Assembly (NCBI GenBank): GCA_002439875.1
Contig: DJQB01000025.1
Coordinates: forward strand, 1-64,000
From: Bacteroidales bacterium UBA6397
Lineage (GTDB): Bacteria; Bacteroidota; Bacteroidia; Bacteroidales; UBA932
Direction: 5' to 3'
DNA length: 64,000 bases
Under the pieces are notes generated by a model. That model ran no database searches. It saw only the letters and a program-made list of their open reading frames with translations, and was not told where the DNA came from. Positions 35,048 through 44,800 of the stretch are shown piece after piece. A program made the position numbers and the translations under genes. The stretch's first letter is position 1. The number at the start of each line of letters is the position of its first letter.

Positions 35048-35848
35048 ATGAATATGAAAAAGATTGCTAAAGTTGCGGCGGTGGCTGCCATGGTTGCGCT
35101 CACCGCTTCGTGCGCTCCGCAGAAGATAGCGGTGACGGCACACAGAGGATTCTGGAACTGCGAGGAGGCCGGATACGCGGAGAACTCCATCAAAGCGCTT
35201 GAGCTGGCGCAGCAGAACGGCCTGTGGGGCAGCGAGTTCGATGTGCACATCACTTCCGACCTCGTCATGCTCGTGCACCACGATCCGGACATCGACGGAA
35301 TGCGCATCTGGGATCACGACTACGCCGACTTCAAGGACTGCCGTCTGAAGAACGGAGAGAAAATCCCGACTCTTGATGAATATCTCACCCAGGGCGAGAA
35401 GAGCAAAAAGACCGTGCTGGTGTTCGAGCTCAAGAAGCAGATCGACAAGGCTCACGAGGACTACATGGTTGACCAGAGCGTCAAGGCTCTCAAGGAGCAC
35501 GGGCTGTACAACCCTAAGCGAGTGATTTTCATCTCGTTCAGTCTGAATATGTGCGAGAGGCTCGCTGCCCTCTGCCCTGGATTCACTGTCCAGTACCTTG
35601 AGAAGGACAAGAGTCCTGAGGAGCTCGCCAAGCTCGGAATCAACGGTGTTGATTACCAGTACAAGGTCTTCGCGAAGAACCCTACCTGGTTCAAGCAGGC
35701 CCGCGACAACAAGATGAGCGTCAACTGCTGGACCGTCAACAAGGAGAAGGACATCCAGAACATGATCGACCTCGGTGTCGATTGCATCACGACCAACGAG
35801 CCGCTCCTCGTCCGCAAGATGCTCGGCAAGAGGGAGAAGGTGAAATAA
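35048..35848 (+). CDS. Glycerophosphodiester phosphodiesterase lipoprotein
   Basis: 266 residues from ATG 35048 (a second ATG two codons on is equally good). Lipoprotein signal ends at LTASC, so the mature protein is probably periplasmic and membrane-anchored. The TIM barrel has the GDPD residues: HRGFWNCEEAGYAENS (His-Arg, Glu-Asn), SEFDVHITSDLVMLVHHDP (Glu, Asp, His), and FELKKQIDKAHEDY later. The CWTVN segment near the end is also typical. It cleaves glycerophosphodiesters such as glycerophosphocholine to glycerol-3-phosphate and alcohol. It is monocistronic and ends at the hairpin 35871-35898, facing umuC. Confidence 0.93.
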   Translation: MNMKKIAKVAAVAAMVALTASCAPQKIAVTAHRGFWNCEEAGYAENSIKALELAQQNGLWGSEFDVHITSDLVMLVHHDPDIDGMRIWDHDYADFKDCRLKNGEKIPTLDEYLTQGEKSKKTVLVFELKKQIDKAHEDYMVDQSVKALKEHGLYNPKRVIFISFSLNMCERLAALCPGFTVQYLEKDKSPEELAKLGINGVDYQYKVFAKNPTWFKQARDNKMSVNCWTVNKEKDIQNMIDLGVDCITTNEPLLVRKMLGKREKVK

Positions 35849-35870
35849 TCCATTAATTGAGATGAACGAC

Positions 35871-35898
35871 AGCCTGTTTCAGTAATATGAAGCAGGCT
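35871..35898. terminator. Hairpin between GDPD and umuC (convergent)
   Basis: AGCCTGTTTCA (35871-35881) pairs with TGAAGCAGGCT (35888-35898), one mismatch, six-base loop. The umuC stop codon overlaps its right end. Likely a two-way terminator, though T tracts are short. Confidence 0.55.
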
Positions 35899-37159
35899 AT
35901 TTGATTTCCAGCAGTTCCGACCAGGAGGTGGAGTAGAGGCGGGAGCAGAATTCGCGGCGGATGCCGTCTGAATAGTGGCCGGGGCGTTGGGTTGCGAGCC
36001 TCAGGAGATTTTTGCCGGAGGTGTTGACCATGTCCATGACCTTGGAGATGCGGTCGTCACGGTCACGGGTCTCCTGGTCGAAATCAAACAGGGTGGTCTG
36101 GATGGCATCGGCATCCACGATGTCGTAGACGGTCACACCAGCCCTTTTATATTCAAAGCCATCGCGGAAGACCATCCTCAAGGCCCTCAATGCGGCGGCG
36201 ACGACCTCCTGCGTGCTGCTGGCGGGGACATCAAGCCGGACGCCGGCGTTCGGGAAATACTGCGGAAGGTCGTCCCGGAAGCGGTTGGTCTGGATGAAGA
36301 CGCCCACTGAATATGCCGCCGTGCCATCCTTGCGCAACTTTTCAGCGCATTTCCCGGCAAAGTCTGAGACCCGGAGTGTCATCTCATCAAGGTCAGTCAC
36401 CATTTTGTCAAACGAACGGGAAGTGCAGATGCTCTTGCGTTTTTCATCTCGTTCATCCTCGACCATGCGCTGCCCCTGAAGCTCAGCCCACGTCCGCACC
36501 CCGGATATTCCCATCATTCTGCGGACCCATTCGGAGGGCCTTTGGATGAAGTCTAAAGCCGTCTTTACTCCAACGGACCCAAGCTTTGGAGCACCTCGCC
36601 AGCCTATTCCCCAAACATCCTTTATAGGAGTAAGAGCCAAAGCCTTACGAATCTTCTCTTCAGAATCTATGACACAGACTCCTTTATAGCCTTTGTACTT
36701 TTTGGCAAAATGGTTGGCAACCTTGGCCAAAGTCTTGGTGTCAGCGATCCCGATGCTGACCGGGATGCCGGTCCAACGACGGATTTTCGTCACCAATGCC
36801 GAACATATTCCTGGAAGACTTTCAGGAGCGACACCGTCCATATCCATGTAGGCCTCGTCAATCGAATAAACCTCCAATCTCGGAGCGACTTCGGCAAGAA
36901 TTGACATAACTCTTGACGAAAGATCACCGTAAAGAGTGTAGTTAGACGAGCGGACCACCAAGTTTCCCTGCTCCACAAGATAGCGCACCTTGAAAAACGG
37001 AGTCCCCATCTTGATGCCCATCGCCTTGCTCTCGTTGCTGCGGGCGACCACACAGCCATCATTGTTGGACAGCACCACGACCGGACGGCCTTCCAACTCC
37101 GGCTGGAAAGCCCTCTCGCACGAGACGAAAAAATTATTGCAATCGGCTAACGCGTACAC
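35897..37159 (-). CDS. umuC: Y-family DNA polymerase V catalytic subunit
   Basis: 420 residues. The Y-family palm residues are present: ALADCNNFFVSCERAF with the first Asp, VARSNESKAMGIKMG, and YSIDEAYMDMDG with the catalytic Asp-Glu. A helix-hairpin-helix (VWGIGWRGAPKLGSVGVKT) and the little-finger domain follow. The C-terminal tail contains LFDFDQE, a likely beta-clamp-binding motif. It performs error-prone bypass of DNA lesions with UmuD'. It overlaps umuD by 13 bases in an operon. Confidence 0.96.
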   Translation of the reverse strand: MYALADCNNFFVSCERAFQPELEGRPVVVLSNNDGCVVARSNESKAMGIKMGTPFFKVRYLVEQGNLVVRSSNYTLYGDLSSRVMSILAEVAPRLEVYSIDEAYMDMDGVAPESLPGICSALVTKIRRWTGIPVSIGIADTKTLAKVANHFAKKYKGYKGVCVIDSEEKIRKALALTPIKDVWGIGWRGAPKLGSVGVKTALDFIQRPSEWVRRMMGISGVRTWAELQGQRMVEDERDEKRKSICTSRSFDKMVTDLDEMTLRVSDFAGKCAEKLRKDGTAAYSVGVFIQTNRFRDDLPQYFPNAGVRLDVPASSTQEVVAAALRALRMVFRDGFEYKRAGVTVYDIVDADAIQTTLFDFDQETRDRDDRISKVMDMVNTSGKNLLRLATQRPGHYSDGIRREFCSRLYSTSWSELLEIK

Positions 37160-37635
37160 ACTTTCTTGATGACATAAGTGACGACTCCCCAGACTGTAAA
37201 GTCATTGGCATCAGTCACTTCGATTGGAGGATACTTCTCATTGGCAGGCAGCAGCCACATTCTTTGGTGCTTAAGAATATCATAGGACACTCCCGGTTTT
37301 GAAGCCTTCACACTCTTCGTTCCACCAAACGTTGGATCCCTGAACGAAATGAATTTCAAGGCGAACTCTCCATCGATAAAACAGACAGCCATGTCCCCTT
37401 CTTTCGGCTCGATGGACTTGTCAACCACCAGAACATCACCCTCGTTCACATCTGCATCAACCATAGAATCCCCAACCACACGGGCGAAAAAGGTCGCTGC
37501 GGGATGGCGCACCAACTCTTTGTTCAGGTCGATGAACGAATTGATGTAGTCCTGCGCCGGCGATGGAAACCCAGCGTGAACGCCACTTTCCATCATCGGA
37601 GCCAAGTTCTCTTTCTTTTCTTCTTCTGCAGTCAT
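37147..37635 (-). CDS. umuD: UmuD-type S24 self-cleaving protein
   Basis: 162 residues from the ATG at 37633-37635. The self-cleavage site is at Ala21-Gly22 (VHAGFPSPAQDY), the nucleophile Ser57 in VGDSMVDADV and the general base Lys94 in FALKFIS. No DNA-binding domain, so it is UmuD and not LexA. After RecA-stimulated cleavage UmuD' joins UmuC. The gene starts only 19 bases after the stop of the class C hydrolase gene; no SOS box of the E. coli kind is visible in this gap, so the promoter may lie inside the upstream gene or the operon may be regulated otherwise. Confidence 0.94.
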   Translation of the reverse strand: MTAEEEKKENLAPMMESGVHAGFPSPAQDYINSFIDLNKELVRHPAATFFARVVGDSMVDADVNEGDVLVVDKSIEPKEGDMAVCFIDGEFALKFISFRDPTFGGTKSVKASKPGVSYDILKHQRMWLLPANEKYPPIEVTDANDFTVWGVVTYVIKKVCTR

Positions 37636-37654
37636 TTTAGTGGGAACAATCCAA

Positions 37655-38863
37655 TTAAAGTTTCGGGACAATGTACTTCCAAGCCAGTTCCAATGGTTTA
37701 ACGCTTGAGTCAAGATCTCCATTTAGGAGATCCATCACTTTTGACAAATCGCCCAGAATGTTGTCTGCGTCAAACGGCATTGCCGAAGTCAAAGCAATCA
37801 CAGCCTTCTTGCTTGGAACCATGACTATGTACTGACCGAAAAGGCCTACAGCCATGTAAAGGGAGCCATCCGCGCGGGTCCTCATCTGGTACCCGTAACC
37901 GGTTGTGGCATAATCCAGGCCACGGTTCATGTTGTCTTTGATCTTGTCCTTGATGGCAGCCTTTAGATAGTCCTCAGGAATGATCTGCTGCCCGTTCCAC
38001 TTTCCGCCATTAAGAAGAAGACGGCCAAAAGTCAACATCTCATCTGTTGTCAGATGGAGTCCCCAACCACCGGCTGTTATTCCAAGAACATCCTCCCACT
38101 CCGGCTTGTCAAGTCCCAATGGCTTGAACATTCTTTCGTAGAGGTAATCTGCCATGGTTTCACCAGTCTTCTTGGTGATGATTTCGGAGAGTATGCAGGA
38201 GGAAAAACTGTCATAGCAGAACTTGGTTCCAGGAACAGCATCGAAAGGATATTCGAAGAACAGTCCAGGCAAGGTCGCGTCAAACTTGGTCAGGAGGCCG
38301 GAAACGTCAACCCATTCATTGTGAACATAACGGAGCGTGCCCACCGGACTTTTCCTGAAATATTCCATCGCATATTCAACCGTAGGATCCTTTTTGTGGC
38401 CATTAGCCATAATAAGCAGATCCTTGACAGTAAGTGCCTCAAGATTAATTTTTTGCTGATCACTCATACTTTCCTCAGCCTTAGCCACTTCTTCGGGAAA
38501 CATCGGAGCCACCTTTTCCGAAAGAGAAAGCTTCCCCTCCCCCACTGCAATCCCAATGGCCATTGAAGTGAAGGTCTTTGTCACCGACCACATCTGATGG
38601 CGTGTGTCCTTGTCCGTCCCACCTAGCCAAGCACCAGAAGGTGCATACCCCTCTTGCCAGACAGCCACACCATTAAGCGTTGCCTCAGTCTTAGCCGCAG
38701 CTGACACCATTGTCTTAACCGCAGCCTTAACCTTAGGATTCTCAGACAATTCCGTCTCAGTTCCAGGACCCGGCACCGGATCTGTACTTTCCTTGGAACA
38801 CCCAGCCGCCAGCAGCGCCAACGCCACCAACAATCCGTAAATAAATCTGTTGTTCAATTTCAT
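37655..38863 (-). CDS. Class C beta-lactamase-fold serine hydrolase, lipoprotein
   Basis: 402 residues. Lipoprotein signal with Cys22 (LLAAGC), then a Pro/Gly/Glu linker. The serine beta-lactamase fold shows the SxxK motif at Ser93 (WSVTKTFTSMAIG), a YDS in FCYDSFSSCILSEI as the YxN/YxS motif, and GWGLHLTTDEMLTFGRLLLN after it. These proteins (EstB/AmpC-like, CubicO group) include esterases and D-amino peptidases as well as beta-lactamases; resistance cannot be claimed from this. The absence of a clear KTG triad argues against a true AmpC. It precedes umuDC on the same strand. Confidence 0.85.
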   Translation of the reverse strand: MKLNNRFIYGLLVALALLAAGCSKESTDPVPGPGTETELSENPKVKAAVKTMVSAAAKTEATLNGVAVWQEGYAPSGAWLGGTDKDTRHQMWSVTKTFTSMAIGIAVGEGKLSLSEKVAPMFPEEVAKAEESMSDQQKINLEALTVKDLLIMANGHKKDPTVEYAMEYFRKSPVGTLRYVHNEWVDVSGLLTKFDATLPGLFFEYPFDAVPGTKFCYDSFSSCILSEIITKKTGETMADYLYERMFKPLGLDKPEWEDVLGITAGGWGLHLTTDEMLTFGRLLLNGGKWNGQQIIPEDYLKAAIKDKIKDNMNRGLDYATTGYGYQMRTRADGSLYMAVGLFGQYIVMVPSKKAVIALTSAMPFDADNILGDLSKVMDLLNGDLDSSVKPLELAWKYIVPKL

Positions 38864-38944
38864 AATACCAAAGTCCTCTTACGACCGCAAAGATACTCAT
38901 CTTTTCGCACAAAATCACCGACGGATGTCCCTTGAACTAATCTT

Positions 38945-39018
38945 AGAGCCGGAAGTCCCTCTCAACCCAGAAATTTTGGTAACGTGCAAAATTACGGTTG
39001 AGAGGGACTTCCGGCTCT
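38945..39018. repeat. Intergenic hairpin with conserved 24-base core (copy B)
   Basis: Perfect 23-base arms (38945-38967 and 38996-39018) enclose an inner stem AATTTTG/CAAAATT and the loop GTAACGTG (38979-38986). The core matches copy A at 19755-19820 in reverse orientation with 23 of 24 identities, while the outer arms are unrelated. It lies 20 bases after the flavoprotein stop (39038, minus strand). No T tract. Confidence 0.8.
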
Positions 39019-39037
39019 CGTAGCAAAGAGACGCCGC

Positions 39038-40717
39038 TTAGTAGGCGTCAAGTTCGGATTCAGAGAGGGAACGGGCAGCGGCTACAGCACAGTTGATTCC
39101 GTCAATGGCCGATGAGACAATGCCACCGGAATAGCCGGCCCCTTCACCACATGGAAGAAGCCCTGGGAAAGCAACAGCCTCACAGTTCTGAGGATTTCTA
39201 GGAATTCTGACCGGAGATGACGTCCTTGACTCGACACCAATAAGCAAAGCATCATTCGTGTAGTACCCCCGCATCGACTTCTGGTTCACAAGAGGGAATG
39301 CATCCTGAAGCCTCTCAGCGATGAATGGAGGAAGAATCTCATGAAGAGGAGCCGGAACGACACCCGGCTTGTAGGAAGTCTCAGGAAGATCCTCCGACTC
39401 CTCACCCTCACAAAAATCAACCATCCTCTGTGCCGGAGCCACAAACGGATTCTCCGAATCGGAATGCTCGTGGGCATACTCCCACATCTTTCTTTCCACA
39501 TCCTTCTGGAACTCAAGACCCGCAAAAGCTCCCTTATCGGCATATTCCTCAGGAATATCCTCAGGATTGATCTGCACGACAACACCCGCATTGGCGAATT
39601 TTCCACTTCGGGCCGAGTTCGACATTCCGTTCATCACAATTGTCTCAGGTTCTGTCTCGGAAGGCACAAGAACCCCACCCGGGCACATGCAGAAAGAGAA
39701 CACGCCACGGTCGTTAACCTGCTCTGTGAATGAATACTCCGCTGCGGGCATCCCTGGCTCCCACTGGCCGTGGTAGCGGATGTCGTTGATCAGGGCCTGC
39801 GGATGCTCCACACGGACACCCATCGCGAATCCCTTGGCCTCAAGGGCGCAGTCCTTGGCGGCAAGCATCTCATAAATGTCGCGGGCGGAATGGCCGGTGG
39901 CAAGGATGACCTTCTTCGCTGAATATGTCTGTTCACTCGGTTTACCGTCCTTCGTTGGATTCTCAGAATCAAGGGTTTTAACCTCTATCGTGCCGTCTTC
40001 ATTGCGGGAAATGTCCGTGACCTTCGCGCCGAAATGATATTCCCCACCCCTGGACTCGATGCACTGACGGATGTTCTCGACTACCTTCGGCAATCTGTCT
40101 GTTCCGATGTGCGGGTGCGCGTCAACGAGGATTTGAGGGCTTGCGCCGAAATTCACGAACTGATGGAGAACCTCCCTGATGTCCCCCCTCTTGGAAGAGC
40201 GTGTGAAGAGTTTGCCGTCAGAGAAGGTGCCGGCTCCGCCTTCGCCGTAGCAAAAGTTAGACTCTGGGTCCAAAATGCCCTCACGGGTGAGTCTAGCCAT
40301 GTCGAACTTGCGGTCACGCACATTCTTACCCCTTTCAAGGATGATTGGCTTGAAACCGAGGGTCAAGAGTTTGAGGGCAGCGAACATTCCGGCAGGACCA
40401 GCTCCGATGATTATCACCGGGTCTGCGTTGGAAACATCTTTATATTCAGGGATTTCATAAGGAACATAAGACTCAAAGCGGTGGTTGTAGCCTTCGATTC
40501 GGTAACGGTAAATCACATCGTTTCGCGCGTCAATTGAACGCTTGGCAATCACGCAAGTGGCGTCAGCGTTCGGGAAAGTCGGTTGATAGGACTTTGTTGG
40601 ATCAATCACGTTGATCACAGCATTGCCACGAAGGTTCATTTCCCGTGCCGCGACAATCCTCACGTCATCCGGCCTAAGGTCTCGGCCTACGCGGCCGGTC
40701 ATTTCAAATTCGATCAT
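39038..40717 (-). CDS. FAD-dependent dehydrogenase (NAD(FAD)-utilizing, YhiN/uncharacterised flavoprotein type)
   Basis: 559 residues, cytoplasmic. An N-terminal domain of about 95 residues with a Lys/Arg-rich KRSIDARNDVIYRY segment precedes the dinucleotide-binding loop PVIIIGAGPAGMFAALKL (about 100-117). Other conserved pieces are the YGEGGAGTFSDGKLFTR flavin region, GVRVEHPQALIN, FCMCPGG and a closing LPCGEGAGYSGGIVSSAIDG, which contacts FAD. The family is widespread and conserved in anaerobes, but its substrate is not established. The preceding hairpin (38945-39018) is just after its stop. Confidence 0.88.
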   Translation of the reverse strand: MIEFEMTGRVGRDLRPDDVRIVAAREMNLRGNAVINVIDPTKSYQPTFPNADATCVIAKRSIDARNDVIYRYRIEGYNHRFESYVPYEIPEYKDVSNADPVIIIGAGPAGMFAALKLLTLGFKPIILERGKNVRDRKFDMARLTREGILDPESNFCYGEGGAGTFSDGKLFTRSSKRGDIREVLHQFVNFGASPQILVDAHPHIGTDRLPKVVENIRQCIESRGGEYHFGAKVTDISRNEDGTIEVKTLDSENPTKDGKPSEQTYSAKKVILATGHSARDIYEMLAAKDCALEAKGFAMGVRVEHPQALINDIRYHGQWEPGMPAAEYSFTEQVNDRGVFSFCMCPGGVLVPSETEPETIVMNGMSNSARSGKFANAGVVVQINPEDIPEEYADKGAFAGLEFQKDVERKMWEYAHEHSDSENPFVAPAQRMVDFCEGEESEDLPETSYKPGVVPAPLHEILPPFIAERLQDAFPLVNQKSMRGYYTNDALLIGVESRTSSPVRIPRNPQNCEAVAFPGLLPCGEGAGYSGGIVSSAIDGINCAVAAARSLSESELDAY

Positions 40718-40785
40718 GTATTTTTAGTATATTCTTCAATAATCCGAAGTGTATTCAGCAGTATATTCATTCTGGACTATATTCA

Positions 40786-41808
40786 TTAATAATCCGCGAT
40801 GCGGGAGACGGGGGCGACATCGAGCGGGGTGCGCTCGCCTGCGAGGTAGTGGAACCAACCGGCTATGGCGATCATGGCGGCATTGTCAGTGGTGAACTTG
40901 AACTCAGGGAGGTAGGTGTTCCAGCCGCGCCTGCGCCCCTCTTCCTCAATGCGGGAGCGCAGACCACTGTTGGCTGAGACTCCCCCACCGATGGTCACAT
41001 CCTTGATTCCGGTCTGCTTCGCAGCCTTGATCAGTTTGTCCATCAGGATGTCTATCAAGGTCTTCTGGAAGCTGGCGCAAATGTCCTCCTTGTTTTTCTC
41101 CATGAACTCCGGATCCTTGGCCATCTCGTCACGAACAAAGTAAAGCAGCGAGGTCTTCACACCACTGAAACTGTAGTCAAGTCCCGGAATCTGCGGCTTG
41201 GCGAACTTGAATCGGTTCGGATCTCCAAGTTTGGCAAGCCGGTCAATCACCGGGCCACCTGGATAGCCAAGCCCCATCATCTTGGAACACTTGTCGAAGG
41301 CCTCCCCGACTGCATCATCAATGGTTTGGCCGAGAATCTCGTAGTCCAACGGTCCGTTCACTTTGACAATCTGAGAGTTGCCCCCTGAAACAAGCAGACA
41401 AAGGTACGGAAACGCTGGCTGGCGATTCTCCTTTCCTTCCTGCTTGACAAAGTCAGCGAGGATGTGCCCTTGTAGGTGATTTACCATAATTATAGGAATA
41501 TTCAAGGCCACTCCTAGTGCTTTTGCGAATGAAGTGCCGACAAGAAGCGAACCCAAAAGTCCCGGACCGCGAGTGAACGCTATGGCGGTCAGATCCGAGG
41601 CCTTGATCCCGGCCTTGGCCAAAGCCTGGCTTACTACAGGCACAATGTTCTGTTCATGGGCTCTGGAGGCAAGTTCAGGAACGACTCCTCCATAATCCTT
41701 GTGGACCTGCTGGCTCGCTATCACGTTGGAGAGCAGGAATCCGTCCTTGATCACGGCAGCCGATGTGTCGTCACAGCTCGATTCGATTCCAAGGATATAA
41801 TCAGACAT
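40786..41808 (-). CDS. tsaD: tRNA threonylcarbamoyladenosine synthase subunit TsaD
   Basis: 340 residues from the ATG at 41806-41808 (a TTG three codons earlier is less likely). ASKHA fold with LGIESSCDDTSAAVI, the iron-binding NHLQGHI, LLVSGGNSQIV, and GEAFDKCSKMMGLGYPGGP. The closing TTDNAAMIAIAGW is diagnostic. TsaD transfers the threonylcarbamoyl group to A37 of ANN-decoding tRNAs with TsaB and TsaE, which are not in the window. Divergent from tamB, with both promoters in the 90-base gap. A near-copy of its last 19 bases lies 50 bases further on (40728-40746). Confidence 0.97.
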   Translation of the reverse strand: MSDYILGIESSCDDTSAAVIKDGFLLSNVIASQQVHKDYGGVVPELASRAHEQNIVPVVSQALAKAGIKASDLTAIAFTRGPGLLGSLLVGTSFAKALGVALNIPIIMVNHLQGHILADFVKQEGKENRQPAFPYLCLLVSGGNSQIVKVNGPLDYEILGQTIDDAVGEAFDKCSKMMGLGYPGGPVIDRLAKLGDPNRFKFAKPQIPGLDYSFSGVKTSLLYFVRDEMAKDPEFMEKNKEDICASFQKTLIDILMDKLIKAAKQTGIKDVTIGGGVSANSGLRSRIEEEGRRRGWNTYLPEFKFTTDNAAMIAIAGWFHYLAGERTPLDVAPVSRIADY

Positions 41809-41834
41809 ATTCTTCAAAGACTAATTTCGGGAGG

Positions 41835-41863
41835 CAAAGATACAACTATTTTCGTCAATCCAA
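41835..41863 (-). promoter_or_regulatory. Promoter of tsaD
   Basis: Minus strand: TTG (41861-41863), 18 bases, TATCTTTG (41835-41842). It faces away from the tamB promoter and overlaps it. Confidence 0.65.
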
Positions 41864-41881
41864 CGGATATTTGTATCTTTG
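41849..41881 (+). promoter_or_regulatory. Promoter of tamB
   Basis: TTTTCG (41849-41854), 19 bases, TATCTTTG (41874-41881). The ATG at 41898 is only 17 bases beyond, so the leader is very short. Confidence 0.6.
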
Positions 41882-41897
41882 TTGTCACAAGTTGCCC

Positions 41898-44800
41898 ATG
41901 ACACAGACTGTCGTGGCTAGCCATCATTTGAATAAGGTTCTTAAAATATTCCGGGGTGTCTTTGTGGCGATTGCTTCCTTGCTCTTCGCCTGTTGGATTC
42001 TTGTCCAGACTCCGGCAGTTCAGACATTCGCAGCAAAAAGAGTGGTGGCTTCTTTGGGAAATGTCCTGAACGGGCGCATCGAATTTTCCAAGGTTCACAT
42101 CAAACCGTTCACAGCATTGGTTCTCAAAGACTTTGTGATTTTGGACAACGCCCCGGAGGACGACTGGCTAGGCAACAAGTTGGACACCATCGCCAAAGCC
42201 GGGTCAGTGGTGACAACCTTCTCCCTCAAGGGTCTCAGGAACGATGGAATCGTGCATTTAAAACGAGTCAGCATTCAAGATGGGATGTTCGTGCTCGCCA
42301 GTGATGCGAGAGGAAGCAACATCAGCAGACTCTTCAAGAAATCAGAAGTGAAGAAAGACAAGAAGCCCCTTGACATCAAGCTTGAGACTGACAGGGTGCA
42401 AATCAGGGATTTCAGATTTCGGATGGTCAACAAGAAAAGCGAGGCGGAATTTCGAGACTACGGATTAGACTGGAAAAACCTTGATGTCTCAGCGCAAGAT
42501 CTTCAAGTACACGATCTTACGTTTGACGGAGAGCGTGTAGTCGGTTCGGTCGAGAAACTCAGGGTAAGCGAAAGAAGCGGCTACCAAATTCTCTCCTTGT
42601 CCGGGAAGGCCACAATTGAAAAAGGCAGAACTTCAATCATGAGCCTCCGAATCCAAGACCTATGGTCTGACTTCAGCATGAATGAATATGCTATGGAATA
42701 TTCCAGCGTGGCTTCATTCTCCAACTACATGGAAGAGGTTCTGATGACAGGTGATGCTATAAACGGTCGGGTGGACATGAGAAGCATCTCCTATTTCGCA
42801 CCTTCCCTTCGCAAAATGAAATCCATTGTCAATCTTAGGAACGCACATGTCAAAGGACTGGTCAAAGATTTGTCAATCAAGAATTTCACCTTTTCAGAAT
42901 CATTAAGTGGAGTCTCCGGCACTTTGGATGGGAGAATGTCAGGGCTTCCTGACATCAACAGGACAACGATGGACTTCAAGATAAGAGGCCTCGGATTCAC
43001 TACCGAAGGGTTCGGACAATTCATCAAAGGATTTGCTCCTAGTGCATCTTTGGATCTGTCAAGGTTTGCTTCCGGGACTCTGTTCCATTTCACAGGCAAC
43101 GCCAAAGGCACATTGAACAGACTCCGGGCTAAGGGCAATGTGACCTCATCGCTTGGTTCCCTTACAGCAGATGTCAATTTAAGAGATCTGATTGAAAAAG
43201 GGAAAGCAATAGGACTCGGAGGAAGCATCTCGGCCATGAATCTGGATGTCGGACATCTCGCCGGGATAAAACAAATCGGAGAGACAACGTTGAGGGGTGC
43301 GATGGACATGTCATTCGGCAAAGGGCAGACTAGTCTAAGAATCGACACTTTGTTCGTGGAGAAGTTGTCTGCTCTGGGCTACGACTACTCCAACATTATA
43401 GCCGCAGGGACATATTCAGACAACGCATTCGATGGAAGGATTGTCTGTGGAGATCCGAACCTTAATTTCTTGTTCCAAGGCCTGTTCACGCTATCAGACA
43501 AGACCCGGAACGGGCTCTATAAATTCTATGCTTCAATAGGTTACGCTGACCTTCATGCACTGAACCTTGATAAACGCGAGAACTCCAAAATTTCCGGCAG
43601 GATCAACGCGAACTACATGAACATCAGCCGAGGTGATCTACTCGGAGATCTGGACATCCTCGGACTGACACTTGAGAATGACAACGGAAAGCACGAAATT
43701 GGAGACATCTGCATAAAGTCACATTCCAACAACAATGTCAACAGAATCAACATAACATCCAGCTTTGTCAATGGCAGTTATGTCGGGACAAAGCCTTTCA
43801 CGGGTCTGATCAAAGATGTTCAAGGACTCACCGTACAAAGGGAGCTTCCTACACTCTACAAAGGGAAGGCCGCTAAATGGGGGAATGATGAATATGATCT
43901 AAAACTCGATGTCAGCGATGCTCGTGACATACTATCGTTCCTAAAGCCTGGACTTTACATTGCCCAAGGCTCGAAAATCCGCCTTAACATCGCTAAAGAC
44001 GGCAATCTTACCGCTTCCGTCAATTCACCAAGGATTGCCCTTAACAAAAACTACCTTAAAGACATTGACCTTAGCATCGACAACAGAGACAGCAGTTTGA
44101 ATGCATCAATGAAATCTTCCTCTGTTACCGTGTCAGGTCTTTGCATCCAGAACAGCAACTTGATGCTCTTAGCCAAAGACGACAAATTCGGGGCAGGATT
44201 CACCTACGACAACGGTACCGAGCCAGTGAACAAAGGAGAGATTCACCTCTCCGGAAAGCTTGGAAGAGAAAGGCACGGAGCACTTGCAATCAACGCTAAG
44301 ACTCATCCGTCCTACATCTGGTACAACGATGATGCTTGGAACATATCCGAGTCTACCATTGATTTGATTGGTAAGGATGTCCGGATTGAGAATCTGACGG
44401 CAATCAGTGCTGATCAGTCCATCAAGATCAATGGCGGATACTCATCAACCGCCAATGACACACTTTCAGTCAACATTGTCAAATTCGACCTTGGACTACT
44501 AAACAATTTTCTCGGAGACAGTTTCGGACTCACAGGTCTGGCGACAGGCCATGCGATCATCTCCTCGCCATGGAAAGGCAATGCCGGACTGATGATGAAT
44601 CTCACTGCGGATTCAACTGAAATAGCCGGTCAAAGAATGGGAACACTACGGCTGGCCGGCTCTCTGGATAACGGGAAGATGCGTGTTTTAGCCAAGAATG
44701 ACATTGATGGGAAAAGGACGCTGGATGTCAGAGGAGATTACTTGTTAAAGAACAAAGAAATTAATGCCACAGCCGATTTCGACAGTCTCAATGTCGGCTA

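Noticed and set aside
37655..38863. AmpC-type resistance beta-lactamase
   Set aside because: It is a lipoprotein with SxxK but no clear KTG triad; related esterases and peptidases share the fold.
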